Assembly (NCBI GenBank): GCA_947561715.1
Contig: OX387202.1
Span: 11,483,001-11,547,000, forward strand
Length of the DNA: 64,000 bases
Direction of reading: 5' to 3'
Source: Ascidia mentula
Taxonomy: Eukaryota; Chordata; Ascidiacea; Phlebobranchia; Ascidiidae
Position numbers and translations under genes: made by a program. This document shows positions 10,501 to 22,949 of the stretch, piece by piece. The notes beneath the pieces are model-generated. The model was given only the letters and a program-made list of their open reading frames with translations, did not search any database and was not told the DNA's origin. How positions within the stretch are numbered: position 1 is the first letter of the stretch; each line of letters begins with the position of its first letter.

Positions 10501-13175
10501 CCCATACTATTGTAAATATCTACTTTTTTCTGGTAAATCATTAAAAGTAAATCACAAAGGACATAAAATCACAGTAAGTCAGTGCCTATCAAATTAGCCT
10601 TAAACCCAATTTGCCGTGTTGACACGATATTGATTTATATGCAGGCACACCCTTCTTATTGTGACTGTATTTATTGTGGGTATGAGTCAAGCTGCTGTTC
10701 AAGATTTCCTTCTGTGGGAGGTTGCAGATATGTCCGGCTCCTCAGAAATTATCTATGGCTCGTTTGTATCAGGTTTGTGTTTTGTAAAAACAGATGATAA
10801 TTGAAAGATATTTGTATTCTTGTTTGTGGCATAGTTTTGTGCCTTTTATGTGATTTTTTGATTTTGTCTATCTTTTTAAATGTTTTATTTCACTATCAAG
10901 GCTGTTAACACCTTCAGCACTTCAAAAATGGACCTTAATATTTTGATCGTTTACATTTTTTTTAATCTGACACTGTTTTTGTAATAGACAAGAAGACATA
11001 TTGAACTTCTCACATAAGGAATATAAAAAAAATTATTTCCACTCTGACACATTTAGATGTTTATCTTTTGCAACAAACTTAACATACCCTACATTTTAGC
11101 TGGGGCGTTGTCGGCTATGATCGCTGCTGTGTTTGGTCGGCGACTATTAACAGCCATAAAACCATTCATAGTGGGCCCGGTGACTCTCTACTTTGTGGCT
11201 GCCCAACTTTTCCTATTTTCCATTCTTTTTTCTCCATGGATGATTGTTCCCCTACAGCTCCTGAATGTATTTGGTGAGTGGACTGCTTCATGCCAGATTC
11301 TGCTATTCTAGACTGTGCAAACATGAAATGCCAAACACGACGAGTTTAAATATCGTCTTGGTATGTAATGTGACCTATACTTTTCATGTTTGGTTTATAA
11401 AACTAAGAGATTTAAATTCAATCCATTCTTTTCATCAATCCTTATGCACATATATGTTTGTATCTTAAAAATGATCATCTTTGAGGCCTATTTCAAGTAA
11501 AGGCTCAGATTGTGGGAAGATAAGCAAGAAATATATTTTCATTTTACTGAGCATTTAGTTAAATTCTCAGAAATAGTTATTCAAAGTTGACTTCTTGGAA
11601 AAAATAGTATGCAAAGTTGCTCTGCCACTGAACACTAATTTGTGTAGTAAAGGTGCAGTAAAAAGTACCATATTTTGCTGATGTCTGCTCCAAATAAAAG
11701 GTTAACTTTTTTACCTTTTTTTCAGGGCACTCATTACTGTGGACATTGGTGAGCTACCAGACCAACATGACAATGTCAACAACATGGAATGAGGATTCCG
11801 GCTCAATTCGTCGAGTTAATGACATCCATGTTTTTGCCAGAGCATCTCAGCAAAGAGCTCTGTATACTGCCTACATTTGTACCTACCAGGTGTGTATTTT
11901 AAACTAGCATTTCTTTTACACCATTTTAGCATTTGACGATTTTTTTTGTGCTTTACATGTACATTGGTGCTGATAATTTTCGTTAAGTTACTGCTTTCAT
12001 TATGAACGAAGATTTAACAACTAGATGTGTGGTATAATGGCTTACTGAGAGTGGTACTGAAAAGCCAGCGTTATAGAACCTCAGTCAACCTCCGTCTCCA
12101 TGCCACATCCTGTCATTGTATTGTTCTTAGGCACAGTTTAGAAAAAAGTTATAACATTTCTTATACTAGACTTCAAAGACCTTTTTTAACATTTGACATG
12201 TACAGTTTTTTTTTTATACAACTTTTATTTTTTTTAATATAGTGTGATAGTAAATAGGAATAATCTACTAATTGACTGTTTTCCACACTTAACCAGGGTG
12301 TTGCATTTGCAATTGGGAGCATTGTGTCTGGAATTTGGTACGACCTGGCTGGCGGCAGTCTTGTGCCCGTGCTACGTGGATTTTCTTTCCTCATTGCCGT
12401 GTGGGCGTCTATGTACCTCTTCTACCAGTGTTGCTGTCTTCCTCGAAGGCTTCACAACAAATACTCAAAGTTGGTTGCTGATAGTGATGAGGATGAGGAG
12501 GAGATTTTTGATGCTTCCATTGGCAAGAAATCATGTAAGTTGCCCAAAACATGATGTTGTGTATGTTACAAATACCATTTCTGACAAGATTTTAGTTTTA
12601 TCTTTTTGCTCCTATCTATCTCTTCGGTCAGTATTTACCTTTAATCTCTTTTTCTTTAATCTTTTAAATTCCCCGTTTCCGGTTTGATTGCAGTAAAAGT
12701 ATACAAGTTATCTCAAATGAACTACAATTTCAGTGAAGTCGGTTATTTGTGGCTAACATTTAAAATTGCAGTTTTCGTATTGGGCGTTAATCAACAGTGA
12801 TCGTTGATGTTTGGATGTAGTGTGAAAATTGAGAAAAGTCAAATTTTGTGATTGTTTCAAAAATTATTTTGTAATTTTTAAAATTAATGTGCACAAGTAT
12901 TTTCGGAAGCCTCCAGCTCAACAATTACAATTTATTTTGTTTAAAACTAGTAAAACTTTCTAACAGGGTACACTCGCACAAGACCGTCACAACAAAAACA
13001 TGGTCACAACAACAACAGAAAAAAGGGCAATTCTGGACTTAGGATCAAAAAGCCAAAGTCAAAGCGCCATAAAAGTTACAAGCAGGAATACAGCCCAACA
13101 TCTTCTGAAGATGAAAATGATGAACATGATTGGTTAGCCGTCGCTATGAAGAAAGAAGATTCACGAATGCTTTGA
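7591..13175 (+). CDS. MFSD6: MFSD6-like major facilitator transporter
   Basis: Multi-pass MFS membrane protein of the MFSD6 group; substrate not established. Exons: 7591-7814, 8047-8198, 8394-8999, 9122-9192, 9306-9423, 9525-9714, 10075-10269, 10645-10772, 11100-11273, 11726-11889, 12297-12534, 12967-13175 (2469 nt, 822 aa; human MFSD6 is of similar length). The opening KACLFPFISLYYRDLGLSA and the GEIFASPVELL/YGRQRTW stretch are typical of the family. Exon 3 (residues ~126-328) is a hydrophilic S/T/N-rich insert between TM2 and TM3 with many possible N-glycosylation sites, as expected of the large extracellular loop. The C-tail is acidic, then basic and H/K-rich. Exon 7 ends in a GC donor (TAG|GCAAGT), required to keep frame. 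Phases agree at all junctions. Confidence 0.9.
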
Positions 13176-15783
13176 TCAGTAAGACCGATGCTATCAACTG
13201 CTCATTGTGCGTCTTGTAAATTTGTAGTTCTAGGTGCGTGTGAATTATATACATATGTAGCATTCTTGCAGCGCAGTAAAAACCATTTTGAGGCAAGTCA
13301 TTCCAGAAATAATTTTAAAAAAAACAGTGAATTTGTTCATCAAGTCCATGTTATTACCCCTAAACTTCTTCAGTGAAAACTTGACCTGAATTTCTTCAAC
13401 AATTGTGTGTTTTTCTGCTAAATATGCTTCTAGCTGTCAGTTGATGCTAAACAAGAACTATGCCAATGTGATGAACTTTAGTTATTCGTAGGATAATTAT
13501 ATCGTTTATATTAATAGTATTCACTTAACCGAAGCCAATGTTCTCTTTCAATTTCCAGAAATTAATTGTCTAGTTGCAGTATTGAAATGCAGGTTTCTCT
13601 GTTCTTGTTTTCTCATCGCATTCACAAACCATTTAGAAAATGTCTTTTTTTTGCCAAAAGGTACCTTTTATGCCAATAGCAGTTAAAGTATTGTTAGTTG
13701 AAAAAATACCTTCTAGTATTCAAGACCCCATAGAATTCACTTTAGAACACCAAGTGTTTATGTTACTTGACATAGAATGATTTGAGGAGCACTTTGTCAT
13801 TGAAGTGTTGTTATATGGTCTTCCGTTCGGTTTCTGCTGTTAAAACAGCCATGTTATTCATGACAAGAATGAACCAATCATGTTCTGTCTTTGTGAGTTT
13901 AAAGCACAATCTGTCAATATGATTTTTCTAGCTGAAAATTTCCTTTCCTGTTTGACAAATGCCTGTCATTGTAGATTTAGAGAAAACTCACTGCAGTGTC
14001 CTTGACAGTTTATATGTTGTTCATGTTTGCTTGTAAGCTATTTCCAATTTACTTTTTAATATCCACATGTGTGCAGTGTATCAAAGCTATGGCTGTTTTT
14101 AAGGTACTAGTATCTTTAATTCTTCAATGAAATGTGCAATTCAGTTATCTTCATAACCATGCACCTGTAGATTGATAAGTTGTAAACTATTGAAACCAGA
14201 GGATCTTTGCACCTTTATGTGTATTTGCACTCTTTTTGCTCTCCGATTTGTTATTGCTTTCGAAACAATTGTGGTAAAGCATGTCTGTATTTGTTCCTAA
14301 TGCAGTTATAGTAGTTCCTTACTCCATTCTGCCTTTTTCCATTTGTGCTGATTGTATTGTAAGAGGCGGGTTGTCCCACATATTATTGAGGCTTGGTTGT
14401 CCCACATATTATTTGTTAACCTTACTTGTGCTGTAACATTCAAATTGGCTATTTTTGACCAGATATTGCACACAAATACGGTCAAAGGTTAAGCAACGTT
14501 TCAAAGCTTAAATACCGGGAATAAAGCGTGTTAAAACATTCCTCGTTTGTAGCGTCGTGGAGTTACGTCCTGTCACCATATGCACGTTTCTTCGATTTGC
14601 ACTGACATATTGTTGGATTAAAGCTCAAAAGCACCAACCCCGAATATCCAATTGTACATAGAGTTACGCATTCTGTAGATGTGCGTTTCGTGTCAAGATC
14701 TAGTTCCGAATAATTTTTCGTCGACCAGTTTTGTTGTTGACGTTTGCTCACAATAGTTAAAGAATACCACAGGCGTATTTTTTCCAATAGCGTTATCGTC
14801 GAATACTACCGTGTCTATCATTTTTGTACCGGATACTTTCTTCTATTACTTCGCCCTGTGTGTTGAATTTTTGCTGATCGTTGCCGAGAATTTTCTGTGT
14901 CTTGAAATTTATTAGTGCCTATAACATTTCGACCTGTTGGCATTGTTCATTGGTTGTCTTGGTTTCAAAAACCAAATTTCTGCAATACGGCATAACACAA
15001 TACGCGATCAAATCAATGGTGAAAATTTAAAGGAAAATAAATGAATGTGTGTACCTACCTACCTGTAGCGTGCTTTTTAAGATGTAAGCTATGCGACAGG
15101 TCTTCACTATTCGATTAGTTTTTGCACCAAAATAAACTTAAACATGAAACAAGTTCAGTCGTCGTCGACTAAATCAGTTGTGATTGTTTTAGGAAGTCGC
15201 AATTTGAAGACTCGCGCCACTCGGCGTAAACATGCGCCAACGTTGCGCGATGTTTTTTAGGTGAAAAACACATTTTTGAATGAGAAAAATGACGCCACCA
15301 CTCAATATACCAGTTTAAATGTGATGATCAAGTATCAACATTATTACGGTAGTAATTTTATTTTTTAGGTTTTTATATAATATGTTTTAAATATATTATA
15401 TATAATCAATTTTATATATTTAAAACGTTCCTTGTGCGTTTTGTAGTCGCTGCAATAAATACGGATGAGGTCAACAAAATCATTTGCAAAGAAAAGTTTT
15501 TAGTCATTACTAAAAGCTTTGCTTAAGTCAAAAGCAATATATTTTATTGAAAAAATTATTTTCGTTATAATTATTTATTTCAATACAAAACTATTTCTAT
15601 TTTAAAAATGTTTTTAAAAATAGGTACGATTCTTTTTATTATTATTTAATTACATCCAATTGTGGAAACTTTATTTATACGGCAATACAGTTTCTTACCT
15701 ACAGAGCCATCTGTTGTTGTGGTGGTGGCTTGGAACCATCTCATAAATGCAATTTTACGCCTGCGTTTTGCAAAATATTAGTC
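13176..15783. other. 3' UTR and intergenic spacer, 2.6 kb
   Basis: No coding exon seen. An AATAAA at 14520-14525 could end the MFSD6 transcript. A short direct repeat (gttgtcccacatattatt) occurs twice at ~14370-14412. From ~15340 the sequence becomes very AT-rich before the SART1 start. Confidence 0.5.
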
Positions 15784-18700
15784 ATGGGTTCTAAGAAAGA
15801 CCACAAACACAGGAAAGAACACAAACATAAGCATCACAGAAAGCACAGAAGATCTGACTCAGAAGAACGAAGTCCAGTCGCTAAACGAAAGTACGAATCA
15901 CTGGAAGAATCAGAGGCGCACTCTTCAAGGTAATGATTCTATAGAACTAGTGGTTTAAAATCCTGTAAAATAAAACGACGGCAAATGTCAGAAACTGTTA
16001 CGTTCCTTGGAAGTTTTGAATTAAAAAAAAAAAAAGTTTTGTGGTGCAATGGTGAAGCATTCACATTGTTTAGCCTATATCAAATGTAGTCTAAAGAAAA
16101 TCATGAACCTTAAGTAGTTCGATTTTTTGCTTGTCGCCTTTGAGCAACTTACTTGTACTCTCTTTGGTTGATGAAGCTCCTGAATACTACTATCGGAAGA
16201 GCTTCACTAATTTATCCTTGCCTTTAAAGTAAAAAACACAGAGGCCCAGAAAAGCACAAAAGAGAGAGGCATCGAAGGGACCATGATGATAGTCCACAGG
16301 AAGAAAAACGATCTTTGAAGAGGGAAGAAGTTGAAGTGATAGAGGAGGAGGAGGAGGTTTACGTTCCTCCAGCAACTAAACAATCCAACGATGCAGAAAT
16401 CGGAGATCACGCCGAGGGGCAAAGTTTAAGTATTGAGGAAACCAATCGTGTACGAGCAAAGCTTGGCCTGAAACCTCTGGAAGTCAACAGCACACCTGGA
16501 GGTGAAAATGGGAAGAAGCTTGGACGGAGCGATGAGGATTCTTTTCATGCTCCTGCAACTGATCTGTGGAAGCAAAAGAAGGAGAAGGAAATGAGAGAAA
16601 AACTGCAAGCCAGTCGTGACAAAAGAAAAATGAAACAGAAGCTGTCCACGGTTGGTGTATTTTGCAGATTTAAAAGAATAAAAAAATCAGTGTGGTTTTG
16701 CCAGTTTGCATTTTTTTTTAAATATTGTCAATGTTATGTTTGTTTACTTTAGTTTTAATAGATTAATAAACCTTAGCAAAAAGCCCTGAGGAAGTCTGGC
16801 CGGATGGTGGACGAAACGTTGGTTTCAATAAACCCTTTCGAAACTTAAGTGCCAGAAGAGCAATTCCTATTAATTACTTAACAAAAAGGTTAACAAAAAG
16901 CAATTTCTGTGTGTGTTTAAAGCTTTTACTGCATTTAGGCTTTTCTCTACATTTTGCTAATTGCTTTAAATTGTGTTTGTGTTTTTGCAGATCAAAACCC
17001 TTGGAGAAGAGGAAGAAGAAGAAAGTGCTGCATCCTGGGTAGTGAGGAGCAGGGAACACCAGGATAAAATCAAAAAAGAGAAACAGCTTGCAGCGATTGG
17101 GGATCAGTTTGGAGTTGGAAAATTGGTCCAAAAAGAACTCGGCAAGACAATCAAAAAGGACCCTGATTACTCAGAAAAAGATCTTAAGGTTAGATGTAAA
17201 TTATAAATTTTTAGCAACTGATGGGACATAAAAGTAAACAAGTTAAGAGTCATTGCAAAAAACAACATTTGAATCTCACCTCACACCAAAGTAAACCACA
17301 TAAGAATAAAATTTGTCATTTTTGAAACAATTCATTCCGTAATTGAGAAGTGATGGCTGTTTAGCAACTACAGTATAAATATAGTAAAATCCGTGGTGCT
17401 CCTGCTTATATACAGTCCTATTTGTGTAATATATCAAACATGAAAAAACAATAAACAACACTGGATCGGTGAACCAAGCCACCCTGGTAGGCTGTCGATC
17501 GATACCGTATCTGTAGTAGCTGAGTAAAACTTTTAAGTCAATCTTTCAGACAGCTCTTTTAAAGATGTTTTTAGCATTCTCTAATTTTTAATTTTTTAAC
17601 ATTAATTTTTTTAATTTTTATCAAGGTACTTTCCTTTATGTGGCAGACTTCTACTTAGTTATTTTACGCTGTTTTGTACACTTTGCAGAAACTGATGATG
17701 CCCTTTTCAGGGCGAAATATATTTTTCTGACAAAAATAAAAACATCTTTAAAAGAGCTGTCTGAAAGATTGACTTAAAAGTTTTACTCAGCTACTATATA
17801 TCAAACATTTTATACATTTTTGTTTATTCATACAGGGCCTAAACGTTGAACATTCCTTGGAAAGCTTCGTAGACGGTAGAAGTGCAATCTTGGTAATAAA
17901 AGACAAGGACATTTTGGCAAGTGACGAAGAAGATGTTTTGCACAGTGTTAATGTCGATGATATTGAGAAGGCCAAGAAAAATCTTGATATCAAGCGTAGA
18001 GGAACCGGATATAAGTAAGCTATTTTTAAGCTAAAACATTCACAGAAATTATTTTTCAATTAGCGCATAGCAGTGGTACTGGTGTATCCATGGAGTCTGA
18101 AAGGTCTGAACCATCCTGCTTGTGACATGTATACTTTTTATTGTAACTAATTTTTGGAACTGTTTTTAAAAATATCCTGGGTGTTTCGATCCCATTAACA
18201 GGGGTACTCTGTGCAGTATATCTTTTTTAGTGTTCATGACTGGTATAGACAACGCATTAATGTTTCATGCAATGGCATGATTGGTAGGATTGCTTCACTG
18301 CGCAGGTCCTTACCTGCTATCATATCATCAAGATCATTAGGTTTACAGGCTTCGCAGCCCAGACTTGCTATGACTGGTAATAGATGTTGGTTTCTGCTGC
18401 AAAAAATATTGGACCTACCTGTGCAGTGTGTATAACATCAATGGAGCCATTCTTAAATGTTTTTTTCATTAAAATAAAGAGCGTATGAAGAGGAGGAAGT
18501 TGATGAACTTGGATTTTTCAAAGCCAAATCCACACTGGGAAAATATGATGAGGAAATAGAAGGTGAAAAAAAGAATCGCTTTACCATCGGTAATCAAGGT
18601 GCAGTGGACACATCGTGGGAACAACAGAAAATACAAATGCGACAAGTAATGTTTCTACTATATATACATGCAATTCCTCCAATGTAGAGCTAATAATCAT

Positions 18701-21700
18701 TGTCTTTAAACATATTGTATTCCTTAAACTTATTCTAGACCTGGGAAGTTAGCCACCGTTTAATCACCTGCTTTAATTTTCACATTTTGTTTTACAGGAA
18801 ATTAGAGCCAAAGGTGAAACATTAAAGTTGCCTGCTTTAAAAATCGCCTCAGAATATTTGACAGAAGAAGAAATGAAGTTTAAAAAACGCAAAAGAAAGG
18901 TTGGTAAATTGTGAAAATGACATAAAACTTCACAGTTCTTCCAAATATCCTTAACATCTGTGAAAACATGGTTGAACTTTGAAATTAATTCCCAAAATGT
19001 ATTTTTTTTTTGATGTCTATAATCTATCATTCTTGAACAAAATACATGAACACAACTCTACGTCTTCAGGTAAAAAAGGTCCGCAAGCGTGAAACTTTAA
19101 AAGCCGATGATCTTGTTCCACTGCCCGGTGAAACCACTGGAATAGATCATGGCTCAAGGTTATTCAGAGATATTTGATCAATGTGACTAAAAATCACCCT
19201 GTTAGGTTTTTGAACTTACTATCCTGTTCCAATAACTAAACTCTTGCATATGTATATATATATACATGGTGTTGCTAAAATGATGCGTTATCATTTTATT
19301 GTGCTATTGTTCTCAAAATCTAAAGAAATATTTTCCAATTGCTGCTCTTTTAGCTATAAATCACTGAAGATTTGTTGTCAGACTGAACATGTCATTTTTT
19401 TAATTTATGTGTTCCTCTGGCGCAATCAAACATATACTTTTATTTAGCAACATTCCACCTGCTACTTAACCTCGTCAGGGTAATAGTAATTTTAATATTA
19501 TGTTTGACAGATCAAAGTCTGAAAAGATACCAGGTTTGGACATAGAAGATGGAACCAGCAAAACCAAATACGATGAAGCAATGGAAGTTGAAGAGGACAA
19601 CCAGGTTATTGCAGATGACGAGGATGTTGTTGATGAACTGCAACGTGCACTGGAGAAAACTGTAAGAATCTGCTGCAAGCAAAAGTGCTTCATTAAGATT
19701 GCCTTTAGATTTGGGGAAATGTTGTTTCATTAGTTAGATAAATATAGGGCTAGTAACTTTATTGCTTTGATTTTGTTTTTATTTATTGCACAAATGACCT
19801 CAGTGTCAAAGTTCATTTAAAATTGTGTAACAATCACCAATTTCACAAAAAAATCCTTTTTATTTTTGCATTATTATATTTAAATATAATTTCCATGTTT
19901 TTTATTTATATACAGAGAAGAGCCAAACAAAAGCAAGTCCAGGCTGCTGATGACACTGTTGCTCTTAAAGTTGCTCAACAACTCGAAACTTTGTCCCAGG
20001 CTAATTTGGAGAAGCCACAGGACCAGTATTCAAACACGTTGTTTCTGAATGCTACAGATGAGTTTTGCCGGCAATTGGGTAAATAATATTTCAACTTGGA
20101 TAGGCTGTTACTCACATGTGTTCAGGGCTTTTGTAGTTTCATAAAAAGAAATCATAATTCTTCCCTTTTTTGAGGTTATATGCATAACCTCCTCTTAGAC
20201 TGTGCTTTGCCTGGTATTAATTTTTGTGATCTTAAAATTTATTTCTATAAATGCTGGTTTCTATATTGCTTGTTAGTTGATGAGCTGGCTGGTGATATTT
20301 TTAGTGATAAAACTACTTTTTAAAATGTATTGTTTACAAATATGTTGTATATCTTGCAGGAAACCCAGTTAAGAATGCTAGCATTACACAAGAACAGGAC
20401 ATGGAGATTGAGTCTGACCATGAAGAGGAAGATGAAATGCAGACTTCAGCCTGGAACACTGTTGACCCCGACAAAGAGGAGGTCCCTGAAAAGCCTGTGA
20501 CATCACACGAAATTGAGGGTATGTAACTCTTCATGTTAATGCCGCAATGTTTCATGCAATTGCATGGTTGGTAAATGTAAAACCATTTAAATCTATAGTC
20601 TTACCCAAGCCCATGAGAAGATGCTTTTACTTCATGCCAATTTACATTTTGTCTGTGTTTTTTAGTTTATGTTAAACATAAAGCAAATATTGCTGTTTAT
20701 TAGGTTATAAAATTTATTGTGGCCATTCATCAATAAAATTAGCTAACATTTTCGTATTTTAAAATTTTGCTAGATCATGCACCAATTGAAGCAGAACCAT
20801 TAGCTGCCAATGGGTTATTAGGTGCTCTAAAACTTGCAACAAGAAAAGGATATTTGTCTGTAAGTAACTTTTATTTAACAGTCCTGGGAAATTAACATGG
20901 GATGATAATATTCTTTTCTTGGAAATATTTGCAGGATGAAAAAGTAAAGAAGGGAAATTTGATTGTTACCACAAACAAAAACAGCAGTTTATACTCCAAA
21001 AATTATGCGATTGAGGACAAAAATGCTGTTGACTACTTGGACAAATATGCTAATGAAAAATACACCAAAGACCGATCTCGCTATGACAGAGGTAATACCA
21101 GCATTTAAACCACTGGCGTAGAGTACGGGGTGCAGGGGTGACCCCCGAACTTTTCTAAATTTAACCACACAATCACATCGCGTCCTTTCGGCAACCGCAG
21201 CATTTCTTTTCTGATTATACTCAAAAGTACTTAACACACAGTATCGTTTGCCTCCTATTCGCGACCTACAATTACGTTGGTGACGAACGTGTAGAAGGTA
21301 GAAAACCACGTTTCGTCCAGTTTTTTTTTCGGACAAAAACGTTGCTAACATGGACGGCGCTATAACTTGTATATTATGGCGTGCAAACGATCTTCTGGCG
21401 TCAGTATTTTTTCTTCGCCGCACCCATGTTGATGTGTAAAACTCCACGCCTTTGTATTTTTACCATGAAGGTTTTCTAGATTTTTAGGATTTTGTTTTAG
21501 GTGTTTTTTGTATTCCTTGTTATTGGCTTAAATTCTGTTAAATATATTTTTAAATGCTGGTACAAGCTTAGTACACATTTGACTAAATAAACTTACTTTC
21601 CAGGGATGGTCAGTGAATTTACTGAAAAAAGTGACTACAAGCCTAAAATTGCAATCGAGTACGTAGACGACCACGGAAAAAACATGAGCGCTAAAGAGGC

Positions 21701-21938
21701 TTTCCGTACTTTGTCTCACCGTTTCCATGGCAAAGGATCCGGAAAGAGCAAACTTGAAAAGAGAATGAAGAAGGCCAAGGAGGAAGAGACAATGAAACAC
21801 ATGAGCTCCACTGATACCCCGCTTAACACCGTTGCAATGATGAAAGAAAAGCTAAGATCTGAGTCTAGCCCCTACATTGTTCTTAGCGGGGCTGGAAAAA
21901 CTTTAATGGCTGGTGGTTCGTTGTCAAAGACTAAGTAA
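15784..21938 (+). CDS. SART1: SART1, U4/U6.U5 tri-snRNP component
   Basis: Orthologue of SART1/Snu66, a nuclear protein needed to bring the tri-snRNP to the pre-spliceosome. Exons: 15784-15929, 16242-16650, 16991-17188, 17836-18014, 18480-18645, 18798-18899, 19070-19158, 19511-19661, 19916-20078, 20360-20518, 20774-20859, 20935-21091, 21604-21938 (2340 nt, 779 aa; human 800). N-terminus is K/H/R-rich; then come the hallmark SIEETNRVRAKLGLKPLEV, IKTLGEEEEEESAASW, LFLNATDEFCRQLG and the strongly conserved C-terminus (AKEAFRTLSHRFHGKGSGK and PYIVLSGAGK). An in-frame ATG at 15730 exists, but MGSKKDHKHR at 15784 matches the family start. Polyadenylation signal AATAAA at 22140-22145. Introns hold hammerhead-like elements (16.8 and 17.7 kb) and a SINE fragment (18.3 kb). 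Confidence 0.96.
16780..16862 (+). ncRNA. Hammerhead-ribozyme-like element 1 (degenerate)
   Basis: CTGAGGA (16786-16792), a bulged hairpin with loop GGAT, then GAAAC (16813-16817), ending with the tail GCCAGAAGAGC. It shares hairpin shape and tail with the element at 26.2 kb, so it is one repeat family. Stem III closure is poor, so activity is doubtful. It lies in SART1 intron 2. Confidence 0.45.
17514..17796. repeat. Foldback element in SART1 intron 3
   Basis: Inverted arms of ~58 bp (17514-17572 and 17739-17796; tagctgagtaaaactttt and its complement) flank a 166-bp spacer that contains the hammerhead-like core at 17686-17729. No transposase coding is present, so it is a non-autonomous element. 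Confidence 0.8.
17686..17729 (+). ncRNA. Hammerhead-ribozyme-like element 2 (best core)
   Basis: Stem I arms CAGAAA (17686-17691) and TTTCTG (17724-17729) pair perfectly and enclose CTGATGA (17692-17698), a GCCC/GGGC hairpin with loop TTTTCA, and GAAA (17713-17716). This is the type I hammerhead order. Stem III would be extremely short, as reported for hammerheads of Penelope-like elements and retrozymes. Cleavage is untested. Confidence 0.55.
18270..18400 (-). repeat. Fragment of SINE family B
   Basis: The stretch beginning catgcaatggcatgattggt, and the part around aggtttacaggcttcgcagc, match the element at 53.63-53.76 kb with substitutions. It lies in SART1 intron 4 and has no tRNA head. 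Confidence 0.6.
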
Positions 21939-22572
21939 ATGTGACGCGGTGGGTTTCAAGTCTCTTTTATTTCTACTCATTTCATCTGAACAGACTATTG
22001 AAGTCTTTTTTGTTACCTGCTGCTTATAACAGAACTGAAATCAGTTTTTCTGCTAAGTGACATAAACTTTGGTATGGTGTTGAGACAAAGTGAAGTGGTT
22101 TTAATTTGTCAAACTGCCAAGACTCGTTTACAATTCACTAATAAAACTGGCATTTGAACTCATGCTTTTATTGGGTCAAATAAGATTAAGAAGACCTATT
22201 TTTCTAGTTATTACAAAATTTGCCCCACTTTGGTAATTTGCTCACGCCAAAAAAGTTATTGGGTGAGATGCTTATGGCTATTGTTTCTTTGAATATGACT
22301 ATACACACACATTTCCAATTTGAATTTATTCACAAAGCAACATACAAAATTTGTCAAAGAAATCCTTCAGAACTTGTATGGAAAACATGTTGGAAAGTGA
22401 ACTTCACTCTAAAAAAATAGTGTACACCTAACCGAAACAGTAAGATTGTAGTTAAGTTTTCAGTTTAAAAGTGGTTTAATTTTAAAACATATACATATAC
22501 CAAAAGTCTAAGAATATCAAAACTCACTTCGCAGTAAAATAGTTAGATATATTATATTTTCCTATAATTTGT
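21939..22572. other. Convergent 3' UTR region
   Basis: The region lies between the stop codons of SART1 (plus) and ATP5F1E (minus). It holds the SART1 AATAAA at 22140-22145. No coding sequence seen. Confidence 0.6.
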
Positions 22573-22949
22573 TTAAAAAAAAATTTGCAAACCTTTCAAA
22601 AAAGTTCCCTGTGGTTTACCATCCTTCCATTTTCTATATGTCACACTTTGTAGTTGTCGCTTTTTTGCTGCCTCTTGGAATTCTGGCTTTAAACAGTTGC
22701 GCAAGGTTTGGGCACAAATTTGTGAATACCGGATATACCTGAAAAAGAAACACCAATATCTTTATTTGGACATAAATTAAACTTTAGACTTTCATCACTA
22801 CATTTTAAAACGCCAGATAAATAACCATTTTACCAACGCAAAATTTTGGAGAGAGAATGGTCTATAAAAACTGAAACACTTACAATCTACAGAGTTACCA
22901 TATTTTTTTGTACTTACGTCATACCAGCTTGTCTCCAAGGTGCCACCAT
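22573..22949 (-). CDS. ATP5F1E: Mitochondrial ATP synthase subunit epsilon
   Basis: Small central-stalk subunit of the F1 ATP synthase. Two exons, 22918-22949 and 22573-22738, joined in phase (AC|G), give 65 aa. The N-terminus MVAPWRQAGMTYIRYSQICA is the family signature (human has MVAYWRQAG...YIRYSQICA). The protein is somewhat longer than the ~51 aa human one: a basic C-terminal tail follows the conserved part, ending FFKGLQIFF-like (exactly FLKGLQIFF). It has no cleavable targeting sequence, which is normal for this subunit. It is convergent with SART1. The intron is 179 bp. Confidence 0.93.

Noticed and set aside
20989-21447. 152-codon frame antisense to SART1
   Set aside because: It spans a SART1 exon and intron on the opposite strand and has no family resemblance. 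It may be part of a short repeat in the intron.
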